The notes: a model not told the origin generated them from the letters alone. Positions 49,625 to 58,774 are shown, counted from the first letter of the stretch. The stretch is 64,000 nt of DNA from Sphingopyxis macrogoltabida (GCF_001314325.1 NZ_CP009429.1:2852501-2916500); one strand, 5' to 3'. Numbers and translations are program-made.

Positions 49625-51206
49625 CCCGATCGTCTGCGGGCCAGTCCCGAAGCGGCGGGACTGGCGCAAGCTGAAGACGAGGGAACTTACTCGAGCCGAG
49701 CGCAACATGCGCTTTATCGAGATGCACTGCAAAATCCCGGAGGGGCCGAAAGGAACCGTCGGCCAGCCGATCCGGCTCGCGGGGTATCAGGAAGATTTCA
49801 TCTACGCGGTTTATGACAACCACGTACCGACGAAGACCGCCATCCTGTCGATGGCTCGAAAGAATGCGAAGACCGCGACCATCGCCGCGCTCGTCATCGT
49901 CCATATTGCCGGGCCCGAGGCGGTGCAGAACAGCCGCATCAGTTCGGGCGCGCGTTCGAAAAAGCAGGCTGCGGAGGTCTATAACTACGCCTCTAAAATG
50001 GTGGCGACCAGTCCGAAGCTTGGCCCGCTGATCAAGCCGGTACCGAGCGGCAAGAAACTGATCGGCCTCCCGATGAACGTGGAATATGAGGCGCTCGCAG
50101 CCGAAGGCACGACGGCACACGGCGGCTCGCCGATCGTCGCGATCCTCGACGAGGTCGGCCAGGTCAAAGGGCCGAACGACGATTTCTTCGAAGCCATCAT
50201 CACGTCGCAAGGTGCCTATGACGACGCGCTGCTGATCGTCATCTCGACGCAGGCGCCGACCGACGCGGCGATGTTGAGCGTGATGATCGACGATGCCGAG
50301 ACATCGCAGGATCCATCCATCGTCTGCCACGTCTACCGCGCGCCCGACGAATGCGAACTGATGGACGAGACGGCGTGGGCGGCCGCTAACCCTGCAATGG
50401 GGCTGTTCCGGTCGAAGGCCGATGTCGCAAATCAGGCGCGCAAGGCCGTGCGAATGCCGTCAAGCGAAGGCCCGTTTCGCGTTCTTTATCTGAACCAGCG
50501 GGTCAATATGAACTCGCCGTTTGTGTCTGCGGCCATCTGGAAGAAGGGCAATCGGGAACCGAGCCCGTTTGTCGGGCCGGTTTATGGCGGGCTCGATCTC
50601 TCGTCGACCACCGACCTCACCGCCCTCGTCCTGACCAACCGGCAGGCCGACGGGCTGCACGTCCGTCCGTACTTCTGGATGCCGCGCGACACCGTGCTCG
50701 AAGCCAAGAAGCGGGACCGCGCACCCTATGACGTCTGGGTCAAGAAGGGGCTGCTGCGCACGACGCCGGGCAAGGTCATCGATTATGATTTCGTCGCCCG
50801 CGACATCGGCGCCATCTGCGCCGACCTCGATATTGCGATGATCGCTTTCGACCGCTGGCGGATGGACCGGATGAAATCGGCGCTCGAGCGGCAGGAAGTC
50901 GAGTTGCCGCTCGTCGCGTTCGGACAGGGTTTCGCGTCGATGTCGCCCGCGCTCGACGCGCTCGAATCGGATTTGTTGCAGGAACAGCTTTTCCATGGCG
51001 GGCACCCGGTGCTCGCGATGTGTGCGGCGAATGCCGTGGCTGTCGAAGATGCCGCGGAAAACCGCAAGCTCGACAAGGCGAAGGCCACGGGTCGCATCGA
51101 TGGAATGCAGGCGCTCGCCATGGCGGAAGGGGTTGAGACCATGACGGCTGATACCGAAACCTCCACAGACGATTGGCTTGAAAGCCTCCGGGCGAGCGCC
51201 GCGTGA
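49560..51206 (+). CDS. terL: Terminase large subunit
   Basis: 548 residues. The N-terminal ATPase has the deviant Walker A SMARKNAKTATIAAL and Walker B VAILDEVGQVKG. The C-terminal RNase-H-like nuclease has Asp in YGGLDLSSTTDLTAL and a late acidic segment (MIAFDRWRMDRMKSAL). It packages phage DNA into the prohead. This is the HK97-type terminase. The first ATG lies inside terS; a later start would not lose any motif. Confidence 0.92.
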   Translation: MQQPAPAKRKKTTSSPAPPPTNPIVCGPVPKRRDWRKLKTRELTRAERNMRFIEMHCKIPEGPKGTVGQPIRLAGYQEDFIYAVYDNHVPTKTAILSMARKNAKTATIAALVIVHIAGPEAVQNSRISSGARSKKQAAEVYNYASKMVATSPKLGPLIKPVPSGKKLIGLPMNVEYEALAAEGTTAHGGSPIVAILDEVGQVKGPNDDFFEAIITSQGAYDDALLIVISTQAPTDAAMLSVMIDDAETSQDPSIVCHVYRAPDECELMDETAWAAANPAMGLFRSKADVANQARKAVRMPSSEGPFRVLYLNQRVNMNSPFVSAAIWKKGNREPSPFVGPVYGGLDLSSTTDLTALVLTNRQADGLHVRPYFWMPRDTVLEAKKRDRAPYDVWVKKGLLRTTPGKVIDYDFVARDIGAICADLDIAMIAFDRWRMDRMKSALERQEVELPLVAFGQGFASMSPALDALESDLLQEQLFHGGHPVLAMCAANAVAVEDAAENRKLDKAKATGRIDGMQALAMAEGVETMTADTETSTDDWLESLRASAA

Positions 51207-52444
51207 GCATTTGGACGAAGGCCCGAAACTGGCTTCTCACCAGCGTGGGACTGACGGACCCCCGTCTGTATGAGGTCCTGAGCGGCCGCTCGGCCGCGGG
51301 CGAGACGGTGACGAAAGAGTCTGCGTTGGGGCTCTCGGCCACGTGGGCCTGTGTCAATCTTGTGGCCGGCACCATTGGCAGTTTGCCGATCAACGTGTAC
51401 CGACCTGGCGCTGACGGCCTGTCTATCGTTGCGAAGGATCACGCCCTCTATTCATTGCTGCACGACAGCCCGAACGCCGACCAGACGGCCTTGGATTTCT
51501 GGGAGTTCATTGCTGGATCGATCGAGCTCGATGGCAACGGAATCGCGGAGAAGGTCTTCCTCGGCGACAAGCTGGTAGCGCTCAAGGCGCTGCGTGCCGA
51601 TTATGTAGGCCGTCAACGCCTCGCCTCGGGCGCGATCGAGTATCGATGGACCGACGAGGACGGGACGCCTCGCGTCGAAACTGAGAAGAAGGTCCTTCAT
51701 ATCCGAGGCTTTGGTGGCGGGCCGCTCGGTGGATTGGCCACCCTTTCCGTATGCCGCAATGCGTTCGGCTCGGCGCAGGCGACGGATCGAGCCGCGTCCG
51801 CGGTCTTCGGAAATGGCGCGACTCCGTCGGGTATCCTGTCAACCGACAAGCCGCTGAAGGCAGACCAGCGCAAAGAGGCAGAGGACCTCCTCACACAAAA
51901 ATTTGCGGGCGCGTTGAATGCCGGGCGTCCGATGCTCCTCGACAACGGATTGTCGTGGACGCAGCTCAGCATCAACCCCGAAGATGCGCAGATGCTAGAA
52001 AGCCGCAAGTTCAGCGGCGAGGAAATTTGCCGCCTGTTCGGCGTGCCCCCGGCGATGGTCGGCTATGGCGACAAGGCCTCGAATTGGGGCACCGGTAAGG
52101 AGGTCGATGTTCTCGGCTTCCAGAAGTTCAACCTCCGCCGCCGCCTGAAGCGTATCGAGCAGTCGCTGGAGAAGCAGCTACTGACCGCCGCCGATCGCGC
52201 GGCCGGTATCACTATTCGGTTCAACATCGAGGCCCTCTTGCGTGGAGCGAGCGCCGAGCGCTCCTCGTTTTATCAGTCCGGCCTGACCAACGGCTGGCTG
52301 ACGATCAACGAAGTGCGAGCCCTCGAAAACATGCCCCCGGTCGAGGGCGGCGACGTCCCGCGAATGCAGAGCCAGAATGTGCCGATCACCGAGGCCCCAC
52401 AGATTGGCCACAACGGCGGCCCTCGCTTGGAGGAAACAGAATGA
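51203..52444 (+). CDS. Portal protein, HK97 family
   Basis: 413 residues. SALGLSATWACVNLVAGTIGSLPINVY opens the portal fold. The conserved FSGEEICRLFGVPPAMVGYGDKASNWGTGKEVDVL block and the long C-terminal helices (LKRIEQSLEKQLL) are typical. The dodecameric ring forms the DNA entry vertex. The GTG start overlaps terL. Confidence 0.92.
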   Translation: MSIWTKARNWLLTSVGLTDPRLYEVLSGRSAAGETVTKESALGLSATWACVNLVAGTIGSLPINVYRPGADGLSIVAKDHALYSLLHDSPNADQTALDFWEFIAGSIELDGNGIAEKVFLGDKLVALKALRADYVGRQRLASGAIEYRWTDEDGTPRVETEKKVLHIRGFGGGPLGGLATLSVCRNAFGSAQATDRAASAVFGNGATPSGILSTDKPLKADQRKEAEDLLTQKFAGALNAGRPMLLDNGLSWTQLSINPEDAQMLESRKFSGEEICRLFGVPPAMVGYGDKASNWGTGKEVDVLGFQKFNLRRRLKRIEQSLEKQLLTAADRAAGITIRFNIEALLRGASAERSSFYQSGLTNGWLTINEVRALENMPPVEGGDVPRMQSQNVPITEAPQIGHNGGPRLEETE

Positions 52445-53298
52445 GCCTTCGCCCGCTGCCCGATATTCAGATCGCGCCCCCAAAGGCCGATATGAGCTTC
52501 GACCTCGCACCCAAGGCGCTCGCCGCTTGGGAGCCCGTCGCCGCTTCGACCACCGAGGATGACATCATCACCATCTTCGACCCGATCGGGGAGACGTGGG
52601 ACGGCAAAGGCGTTACGGTCAATCAGATCGCCGAAGCGCTGCGGAGCATCGGCGCAAATCCCGTCACGGTTCAGATTAACAGCCCTGGTGGAAATTTCTT
52701 CGACGGGCTCGCTATCTACAATTTGTTCCGCGCGCACGCGGCGATGGTGACCGTCCAAATCATGGGCGTAGCCGCCTCGGCCGCCTCGGTCATCGCAATG
52801 GCTGGTGACGAAATTCAGATTGCGCGCTCCGGGCTCATGATGATCCACAACGCCCAATGGATCGCGGTCGGCGACCGTCATGCGATGATCGAAGCGCATG
52901 ACAGGATGGTTCATTTCGACGAAGCAATGAACTCGCTATATGTCGACCGCACCGGAATCGATGCCGAAGAGATTGGCACGATGATGGACGAAACCACGTT
53001 CATGACCGGCCCAGAAGCGCTGGACAAAGGCTTCGCGACCGGCCTGCTCGAAGCCGATGAGGCGCCCACGAAAGTGCGCGCCACCGCGGATCGCTCGCCG
53101 CTGTACCGGCTTGAAGCCGTGCTCGCGCGTCAGGGGGTTTCCCGGACCGAGCGCCGCAAGCTAATCAAGGAAATTTCGGACGGTATGCCGCGCGCTGCCG
53201 ACGAGAACGCCACGCCGCGCGCTGGTGACCCCGCCGTCGAAGACGGCACCGTTGGGCTGAGCCTCGCGCTGGCCCGGATGAAACTGGCACGGGCATAA
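52441..53298 (+). CDS. Head maturation protease, ClpP-like
   Basis: 285 residues. Serine peptidase of the ClpP fold: NSPGGNFFDGLAIYNLF, the nucleophile region MGVAASAASVIAMAGDE and the His in MMIHNAQWIAVGD. A C-terminal extension may be the self-cleaved tail. It processes the capsid precursor. It overlaps the portal gene by 4 bases. Confidence 0.92.
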   Translation: MSLRPLPDIQIAPPKADMSFDLAPKALAAWEPVAASTTEDDIITIFDPIGETWDGKGVTVNQIAEALRSIGANPVTVQINSPGGNFFDGLAIYNLFRAHAAMVTVQIMGVAASAASVIAMAGDEIQIARSGLMMIHNAQWIAVGDRHAMIEAHDRMVHFDEAMNSLYVDRTGIDAEEIGTMMDETTFMTGPEALDKGFATGLLEADEAPTKVRATADRSPLYRLEAVLARQGVSRTERRKLIKEISDGMPRAADENATPRAGDPAVEDGTVGLSLALARMKLARA

Positions 53299-53315
53299 CG
53301 CCCTAGGAGACTATC

Positions 53316-54635
53316 ATGCGTAAGAAGCACTTTGGCGGCGTCGCTTTGGCGGCGCTCGGCCCGATGACCCCTGCAGAAATCAAGGCTGGGCGTTATATGC
53401 GCGGTCCTGACCACCCCCGCACCGACATGGATACGGCGGCCCTTCTCAAGGAAGTGTCGGCTGAACTGGTCCGCGTCAGCGAGGACTTCACCAAAAAGGC
53501 CGACGAGGCGCTGACCGAAGTCAAGAACGCCGGGAAGCTCGCGGAGGAAACCAAGGCGAACGTCGATGAGCTGGCGACCAAGCAGACCGGTCTGATCGGA
53601 CAGGTCGACGAACTGAAGGCCCAGCTCGGCGAAGTCGAGCAGCAGGTCGTTCGCCGTGGCCCCGAAAACGGCGGCTCTCGTACCCAGAGCGTCGGCGCGC
53701 AGCTCATCAGCGATCCGGATAAGATCAAGGCATTTGCCACGGCCCTTCAGGGCGGGCAGCGCCTCAACGTCCCGATCCAGAACGTGCAGGCGGCGCTCAT
53801 CAGTTCGGGCGTCGGCGAAGGCATCGTCGAGCCGCAGCGCCTGCCGGGCGTCGATCAGATGCCGAAACAGCGCCTGTTCATCCGCGACCTGATCGCACCC
53901 GGCCGTACCGGCTCGCCCGCGATCTTCTGGGTGCAGCAGACTGGATTCGTGAATAACGCTGCGGCTGTCGCGGAAAACACGAAGAAGCCGGAATCGACGA
54001 TCAGCTTCGACAGCAAGATCACGCCGGTTGCGACGATCGCGCACCTGTTCAAGGCGTCGAAGCAAATCCTCGACGACTTCCCGCAGCTTCAGTCGACGGT
54101 CGACGCCGAAATGCGTTACGGACTGAAATTCGCCGAGGAGCAGGAAATCCTGTTCGGCGATGGGACCGGCGTGCATCTGCTCGGCATTGTGCCGCAGGCT
54201 CAGGCTTTCGACCCTGCGTTCACGGTCGACTTCCAGAGTCCGATCGACGATCTCCGCCTTGCGATGTTGCAGTCGCAGCTTGCCCGCCTCCCGGCTGACG
54301 GCTTCGTCCTTCATTTCATCGACTGGGCGAAGATCGAACTGACCAAGGATGCGAACGGCCAGTACATCCTCGCCAACCCGCTCGGTCTCGCTGGTCCGAC
54401 CCTCTGGGGTCTGCCCGTCGTTTCGACCGAGGTGCCGGAATTTGAGGGCGAGTTCCTGACCGGCCCGTTCAAGACCGGCGCGCAGTTGTTTGACCGCGAA
54501 GATGCCAACGTCGTGATCTCGACCGAGAACAACGACGACTTCGAAAAGAACATGATCACCATCCGTTGCGAAGAGCGCGCTGCGCTCGCGGTGAAGCGCC
54601 CCGAGGGTTTCATCACTGGCCCCTTCAGCTCGTAA
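53316..54635 (+). CDS. Major capsid protein, HK97 fold
   Basis: 439 residues. The first about 130 form a charged coiled-coil scaffold domain (SEDFTKKADEALTEVKNAGKLAEE), removed by the protease. The HK97 fold follows: IRDLIAPGRTGSPAIFWVQ, FKASKQILDDFPQLQSTVDAEMRYGLKFAEEQEILFGDGTGVHLLGI. AGGAGACTATC precedes the ATG. It is the most abundant virion protein. Confidence 0.95.
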   Translation: MRKKHFGGVALAALGPMTPAEIKAGRYMRGPDHPRTDMDTAALLKEVSAELVRVSEDFTKKADEALTEVKNAGKLAEETKANVDELATKQTGLIGQVDELKAQLGEVEQQVVRRGPENGGSRTQSVGAQLISDPDKIKAFATALQGGQRLNVPIQNVQAALISSGVGEGIVEPQRLPGVDQMPKQRLFIRDLIAPGRTGSPAIFWVQQTGFVNNAAAVAENTKKPESTISFDSKITPVATIAHLFKASKQILDDFPQLQSTVDAEMRYGLKFAEEQEILFGDGTGVHLLGIVPQAQAFDPAFTVDFQSPIDDLRLAMLQSQLARLPADGFVLHFIDWAKIELTKDANGQYILANPLGLAGPTLWGLPVVSTEVPEFEGEFLTGPFKTGAQLFDREDANVVISTENNDDFEKNMITIRCEERAALAVKRPEGFITGPFSS

Positions 54636-54683
54636 CAGCAGCCGGCCCGGCTTCGTCCGGGCCGGTCACCCAAGGAGGTGACC

Positions 54684-54956
54684 ATGAAGGTCAGAGCATT
54701 GCGGACCATCCGCACCGACGCCGGGAACGTAAAGCGCGGGACAGTTTCCCCCGACCTTAGCGGTCCCGTAGCCAAATCGCTGATCGATCGCGGCCTCGCC
54801 GAAGCGATCGAGGACGAGGCGGATGCCGAGGAAAAAGCACCGAAGCCGCACGTTGCGGCGAAACCCAAGCCCACGGAAAGCGCGGAGGCGAACGCCAAAG
54901 CGCGAAAAACGGACGCCGCGGATGATCCCGCCGCCTCCGATGCGAAAGGAAAATAG
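54684..54956 (+). CDS. Phage head-region protein with KOW-like start
   Basis: 90 residues after a strong AAGGAGGTG site. The N-terminal half is beta-rich (MKVRALRTIRTDAGNVKRGTV). The tail is highly charged Lys/Ala/Glu low complexity. Position between capsid and connector genes fits a decoration or accessory protein. Confidence 0.6.
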   Translation: MKVRALRTIRTDAGNVKRGTVSPDLSGPVAKSLIDRGLAEAIEDEADAEEKAPKPHVAAKPKPTESAEANAKARKTDAADDPAASDAKGK

Positions 54957-54958
54957 TC

Positions 54959-55321
54959 ATGCGCCGTCTCTCTGTTGAAATCACCACCGCTGCCGACGGC
55001 AGCGCCACTGCTTACTCGCCCCGAGTGTCGGGCGCGGTCCATTCGATCGTGTACGAGAAGATCGACTTTGCCGATGGCGTCGACTTCACCGTCACCGCCG
55101 AAAAGACCGGCGAAGGTATCTGGGCCGAGAGCAACGTCAACGCCGCGGCCTCGCGCTACCCGCGCGCCGCGACGCACACGACCGCCGGCGCGGCAGCTCT
55201 CTATGCGTCGGGCGGAACCGCTGTGCTCGACAAGCCCGCGATCGCGAACGACCGTTTCAAGATCGTGATCGCGCAGGGCGGGAATGCCAAAAGCGGCGTT
55301 CTCCACTTCTTGGTCGATTGA
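54959..55321 (+). CDS. Phage head-region protein of unknown function
   Basis: 120 residues starting MRRLSVEITTAADGSAT, beta-rich (VHSIVYEKIDFADGVDFTVTAEK). Related small proteins occur between capsid and connector genes and may decorate the capsid. No family recognised with certainty. Confidence 0.6.
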   Translation: MRRLSVEITTAADGSATAYSPRVSGAVHSIVYEKIDFADGVDFTVTAEKTGEGIWAESNVNAAASRYPRAATHTTAGAAALYASGGTAVLDKPAIANDRFKIVIAQGGNAKSGVLHFLVD

Positions 55322-55323
55322 TC

Positions 55324-55824
55324 ATGGTCGATATCGCGCTCGCGAAACAGCATCTCGAATATGATGACACGGATCGCGACGCGCTGATCGGCCAGTATAT
55401 CGCGGCGGCGGCGGCGTGGGTGGAGGGCTATACTGGCCTTCTGCTCACCCGCCGCGCCGTCACGCGGCGCTTCGCCAGCGCCGCCGCATATGTTGACCTG
55501 CATGTCGGACCGGCGCCGGTGATCGACAGCATCACCTATCAGGATAGCGATCTTGTCGAGACGACGATCGCAGACACAGAATATACTCTCGTCGATGGAC
55601 GGCTCTATCCTGCATCGGCATGGCCCTATGCCCGGTACGGCCTCGTCGCCACCATTACGGCGGGCTTCGAGGACGGAGTACCCGCCGACCTGATCAGCGC
55701 CCAACTCCTGTTGATCGGCCATATGTTCGCCAATCGCGAAACGGTGATCACCGGCACGATCGCGACCGCCCTGCCCCTTGGCGTTGAGGCGCTGTGCCAG
55801 CCGCACCGGTTGGTACTCGTCTGA
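55324..55824 (+). CDS. Head-tail connector, gp6-like
   Basis: 166 residues. The family opening is VDIALAKQHLEYDDTDRDALIGQYIAAAAAWVEGYTG, followed by an SITYQDSDLVETTIADTEYTL region and a DLISAQLLLIGHMFANRE helix. These ring proteins attach below the portal. The ATG at 55324 is used; an in-frame TTG two codons earlier overlaps the previous stop. Confidence 0.85.
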   Translation: MVDIALAKQHLEYDDTDRDALIGQYIAAAAAWVEGYTGLLLTRRAVTRRFASAAAYVDLHVGPAPVIDSITYQDSDLVETTIADTEYTLVDGRLYPASAWPYARYGLVATITAGFEDGVPADLISAQLLLIGHMFANRETVITGTIATALPLGVEALCQPHRLVLV

Positions 55825-56168
55825 TGCAAGCCGGGCGCCGCGACCGGAAGGTTTCGATCCAGCGACAGGGTGCGCCGGTCGATGACGGGTATACGATGAA
55901 GCCGGGTGCCTGGGCAGAGCTTGCGACGCGGAAGGCCCAGATCATCTGGCCGAAGGGCTCCGAACCTTTCGAGCAGGAGGGCATCGTGAGCCAGAAGCCC
56001 GCGACATTCATCCTGCCTTCCGACAGTCTGACCCGGACGATCACGACGCGCGACCGCATCGTTTATGGCGGGCAGGCCTATGACCTGAAAAGCGTCAACG
56101 ACATCGGTCGCAACGAAGGCGTCGAATGCGTCGGCGTCTCGGATCCGGCTCGGCCGTCCGATGTCTAG
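55824..56168 (+). CDS. Head-tail adaptor (stopper-type)
   Basis: 114 residues: MQAGRRDRKVSIQRQGAPVDDGYTMKPGAW opening, then VYGGQAYDLKSVNDIGRNEGVECVG, typical of the SPP1 gp16/phage head-tail adaptor family. It closes the connector. ATGA-type overlaps on both sides. Confidence 0.85.
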   Translation: MQAGRRDRKVSIQRQGAPVDDGYTMKPGAWAELATRKAQIIWPKGSEPFEQEGIVSQKPATFILPSDSLTRTITTRDRIVYGGQAYDLKSVNDIGRNEGVECVGVSDPARPSDV

Positions 56169-56622
56169 TTTCAAATTCGAGGGCGGCAAGGAGCTGGAGG
56201 CCGCCCTAATGAATCTCGGCTCGCGCGTGACGGCGCGCAACGTCGGCCGCCGGGCGCTGACCAAGGCAGCGGAGCCCATCGCCGCAAAGGCGCGGTTGCT
56301 TGCGCCGAAAGATGAGGGCGACCTTGAGCGCTCGATCAAGGTCGGGAAAGCGATCCCGGCCTACCAGCGTGACGGAAACCGAGGGGACTATATCGCAGTC
56401 TTTGTCGGGATCGACGCGAGCGTTGATGAGCGTCTCGTCGTGTACGCCGCCGAGCAGGAGCGCGGCAACCCTGCTCGGAACCTTGAGGCCCAGCCCTACA
56501 TGCGGCCCGCGTGGGACAGCGAGAAAGGCAAGGCGGTCGACCGGATCGCGCCCGAGCTGTGGGATGAGATCACCGCGGCCAACGCGCGCGCGGCGCGCAA
56601 GGCCGAGCGAAAGGCGAAGTGA
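56161..56622 (+). CDS. HK97 gp10-like tail-completion protein
   Basis: 153 residues. FKFEGGKELEAALMNLGSRVTARNVGRRALTKAAEPIAAKARLLAPKDEGDLERSI is characteristic of the gp10 family. It ends in a basic Ala/Arg helix. It joins the tail to the connector. Confidence 0.88.
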   Translation: MSSFKFEGGKELEAALMNLGSRVTARNVGRRALTKAAEPIAAKARLLAPKDEGDLERSIKVGKAIPAYQRDGNRGDYIAVFVGIDASVDERLVVYAAEQERGNPARNLEAQPYMRPAWDSEKGKAVDRIAPELWDEITAANARAARKAERKAK

Positions 56623-57005
56623 TGGAGGAAGCGCTTCGTTCCCGCCTGAAAGCAGCCGGACCGGTCGCCGCTATCGTCGGCACGCGGATCGATTGGGGCC
56701 TCCGGCCTCAGGGCGACCCGTACCCGTCCGTCGTCCTGAAGGTGATCAGCGATCCGATGCCGCAGGATTACAAGGGTTTCATCGCGATGCGCGAGACGCG
56801 CGTTCAGATCGATTGCCTAGCCGATGATCGGCTTACCGCCATCGCGCTTCGCAAAGCCGTCATCACCGCGATCGTCGCGGGCGGCACATATTTCGGCACG
56901 CGCTTCGGCCGTGCCTTCATCGACTCCGTTCGGGATTTGGGAGCGAAGACCGGCACGGAATTTGTCCATCGCGACAGCATCGACGCTCTCATCTGGCATA
57001 ACTGA
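56622..57005 (+). CDS. Tail-completion protein, DUF3168 family
   Basis: 127 residues: MEEALRSRLKAAGPVAAIVGTRIDWGLRPQGDPYPSVVLKVIS, with RVQIDCLADDRLTAIALRKAVITAI. It belongs to the tail terminator group that caps the tail tube. The ATG overlaps the gp10-like stop; a GTG one codon earlier is possible. Confidence 0.85.
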   Translation: MEEALRSRLKAAGPVAAIVGTRIDWGLRPQGDPYPSVVLKVISDPMPQDYKGFIAMRETRVQIDCLADDRLTAIALRKAVITAIVAGGTYFGTRFGRAFIDSVRDLGAKTGTEFVHRDSIDALIWHN

Positions 57006-57021
57006 ACCATAGGAGGCCTAT

Positions 57022-57453
57022 ATGGCTGGAGAAGGTATCGGGTGGGGCACGGAGTTCCACCTGCACAACGGCACGTCCCTCATCGAACTGCTCGGCGTTT
57101 TCAATGTCGGCATTCCCGAAGCGACCTCGGACGACGTCGAGATCACGCATTACAAGTCGCCCGACAAGTACCGCGAGTTCATTCAGGGGCTCAAGGATCG
57201 CGGCGAGTTCGTCGTCGAGATGAACTATGTCGCGGGCAGCGCGACCGACTTGCTGTGCCAGGCGGCGCTGAACGCAGGCGATACCCGCCCGTTCAAGACC
57301 GTCCTTCCCGATGACGCCGGCGATCCGGCGTGGGAGATCGAGGGCACGGCCTATGCGAAGGGCTACGCCCGCAACATCCCAGTCGATGATCGCATGACCG
57401 CGCAGCTCACATTCCGCGTCAGCGGCAACGTCACCGAAGGAGCGCCGGCATGA
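57022..57453 (+). CDS. Major tail tube protein
   Basis: 143 residues. GTEFHLHNGTSLIELLGVFNVGIPEATSDDVEITHYKSPDKYREFIQGLKDRGEF is typical of gpV-like tail tube proteins. An AGGAGG site precedes the ATG. The protein stacks in rings to form the flexible tail tube. Its end overlaps the tail chaperone start. Confidence 0.88.
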   Translation: MAGEGIGWGTEFHLHNGTSLIELLGVFNVGIPEATSDDVEITHYKSPDKYREFIQGLKDRGEFVVEMNYVAGSATDLLCQAALNAGDTRPFKTVLPDDAGDPAWEIEGTAYAKGYARNIPVDDRMTAQLTFRVSGNVTEGAPA

Positions 57454-57830
57454 ACCCGACCGTTAAGCACGTCACCGTGGGCGACAATGCCCTGACCCTG
57501 ACCTTCAACTTCGGGACCATGTGCACCGCTGAAAAGGAACTCGGCAAGCCCTTTCAAAGCTTGTGGGCTACCGGCGAAGGGGCCGTGTCGGGCGTATCTT
57601 TCGATACCATTTCAATTCTGTGGTGGGCGGCCCTTCAGCGCAAACACCGCATGAGCCGCGATGGCGCCAATGCCTTGGTCGATGATGCGGGCATCGAGCA
57701 GGTTTCGACCTGGCTGACCGAAGGCATGGCCGACTATTTCGGGACCAGTTCGAAGGCCGACGGTGAGGCCGATGCCGACCCCGCGCCCGACGAACCGAAG
57801 GCGGGAAACGCCAAACGCAAGAAGGGCTAG
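57450..57830 (+). CDS. Tail assembly chaperone, upstream frame (gpG-like)
   Basis: 126 residues: VTVGDNALTLTFNFGTMCTAEKELGKPFQSL, then ISILWWAALQRKHRMSRDGANALVDDAG and an acidic/basic tail. It is the short form of the chaperone that coats the tape-measure protein during tail assembly. GGGAAAC at 57803-57809 lies in phase for a -1 shift into the following frame, as in the lambda G-T pair. Confidence 0.85.
   Translation: MNPTVKHVTVGDNALTLTFNFGTMCTAEKELGKPFQSLWATGEGAVSGVSFDTISILWWAALQRKHRMSRDGANALVDDAGIEQVSTWLTEGMADYFGTSSKADGEADADPAPDEPKAGNAKRKKG
57803..57809 (+). promoter_or_regulatory. Predicted -1 ribosomal slippery site GGGAAAC
   Basis: The heptamer reads G-GGA-AAC in the upstream frame, the canonical X-XXY-YYZ layout, and differs by one base from lambda GGGAAAG. 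It is 19 bases before the upstream stop. Shifting back one base gives an open frame to 58144. Confidence 0.75.
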
Positions 57831-58144
57831 ATTACTTCGGCCTTCTGGAAAATTGGGTCGCAGCCGGCTTTGCTCCCGGCGAATTTTGGGAGCAGTCGGT
57901 TGCCACCTTCAACGCGGCGATGCGCGGCGCGGTGAAGGGGCGCAAGATCGCGCTTGAGCAGGCGGCGGCGGCGGCATGGTGGGGTAGCTATTTCGACCGC
58001 GAAAACCGGCTCGCGCCGTTCGGGAAGTATCTCAAGAAGATGCGTGGCGGCGGGCTGAACCGCGCCGCCGAAATCGCGTCGGCGTTCAAGGCCATGGAGA
58101 AGTCCGGCCTCAATGTGAAGGTTCGGAAGATCCCGAAGGGGTGA
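57809..58144 (+). CDS. Tail assembly chaperone, frameshifted extension (gpT-like)
   Basis: Read after a -1 shift at GGGAAAC, this adds about 111 residues beginning RQTQEGLDYFGLLENWVAAG, with an aromatic helix (GEFWEQSVATFNAAMRG) and a basic C terminus (KVRKIPKG). There is no good independent start near the front; the first internal ATG is at 57920. The fused protein would be about 231 residues. This is the usual phage strategy for making a small amount of a long chaperone. Confidence 0.78.
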   Translation, partial: RQTQEGLDYFGLLENWVAAGFAPGEFWEQSVATFNAAMRGAVKGRKIALEQAAAAAWWGSYFDRENRLAPFGKYLKKMRGGGLNRAAEIASAFKAMEKSGLNVKVRKIPKG

Positions 58145-58564
58145 TCACCGAAGCCCGTCGCACTCAGAACTGTCAGCCAATTCCGAAACGCGACCTTTCG
58201 TGATCGATACCGCATAGGTCTCCCATCCGGCATATGCGCCGAAGGCATTCTTCCCGTTCGCCTCGAAGCAATAGAGGTCGGGGTGCTTCCATGCCGGCCA
58301 GCGATAGCGAGTAGCTGGTTCATCTCGCAGGTACCGATCCATCAGCGCTCGGATTTGTCCCTGCAAAGTTGCAGGCAGGGGGCGGTCTTTGAAGGCAATT
58401 CCGCGCTGCTGAAAATTCCGGTTTTCTGCGGCCAGTTTGTCAAGGCGCTCCTTATCATCCCTGCAAATCTCGCCAGCTCGCGTCAGTCGGTCGCGAGCCG
58501 CACTACCGGCGGGCGGGCAATCTATTGGCTCAGCAGCCAGCAGGGCAAGAAGTAGAATCGACAT
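58145..58564 (-). CDS. Secreted small protein, minus-strand moron
   Basis: 139 residues with a short signal peptide (MSILLLALLAAEP, Cys nearby in IDCPPAG). The mature part has several Cys and charged helices (RAGEICRDDKERLDKLAAENRNFQQRG) and an aromatic C-terminal half. It is transcribed against all the neighbouring tail genes, as cargo genes in prophages often are. It may act in the host envelope, for example in superinfection exclusion. This is inferred from position and signal peptide only. Confidence 0.6.
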   Translation of the reverse strand: MSILLLALLAAEPIDCPPAGSAARDRLTRAGEICRDDKERLDKLAAENRNFQQRGIAFKDRPLPATLQGQIRALMDRYLRDEPATRYRWPAWKHPDLYCFEANGKNAFGAYAGWETYAVSITKGRVSELADSSECDGLR

Positions 58565-58591
58565 TTGAGCCTCCCCGGAAAGGCCGGGAAG

Positions 58592-58774
58592 TTACTCGGC
58601 GTCGAGACCTTTTTCAACAAGGCGGCGGATTGCCTCGGGCCGATTAGTGTCGCCCGGCTGCGTTGACCGCCAGTCATCGATTCGGCGAAGTAACTTGCGT
58701 TCGATCCGCACCTTCACCGCCTCACTGTCAACAGGAGGCCTGCCCATCTTTTTAGGTCCATTAAGTGTTGACAT
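58592..58774 (-). CDS. Ribbon-helix-helix regulator
   Basis: 60 residues. After a basic start (GPKKMGRPPVDSEAV), the segment VKVRIERKLLRRIDDWRSTQPGDTNRPEAIRRLVEKGLDAE matches a ribbon-helix-helix DNA-binding fold. It lies 27 bases upstream of the secreted-protein gene on the same strand and probably controls it. The promoter region overlaps the rightward TTGACA at 58768. Confidence 0.82.
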   Translation of the reverse strand: MSTLNGPKKMGRPPVDSEAVKVRIERKLLRRIDDWRSTQPGDTNRPEAIRRLVEKGLDAE

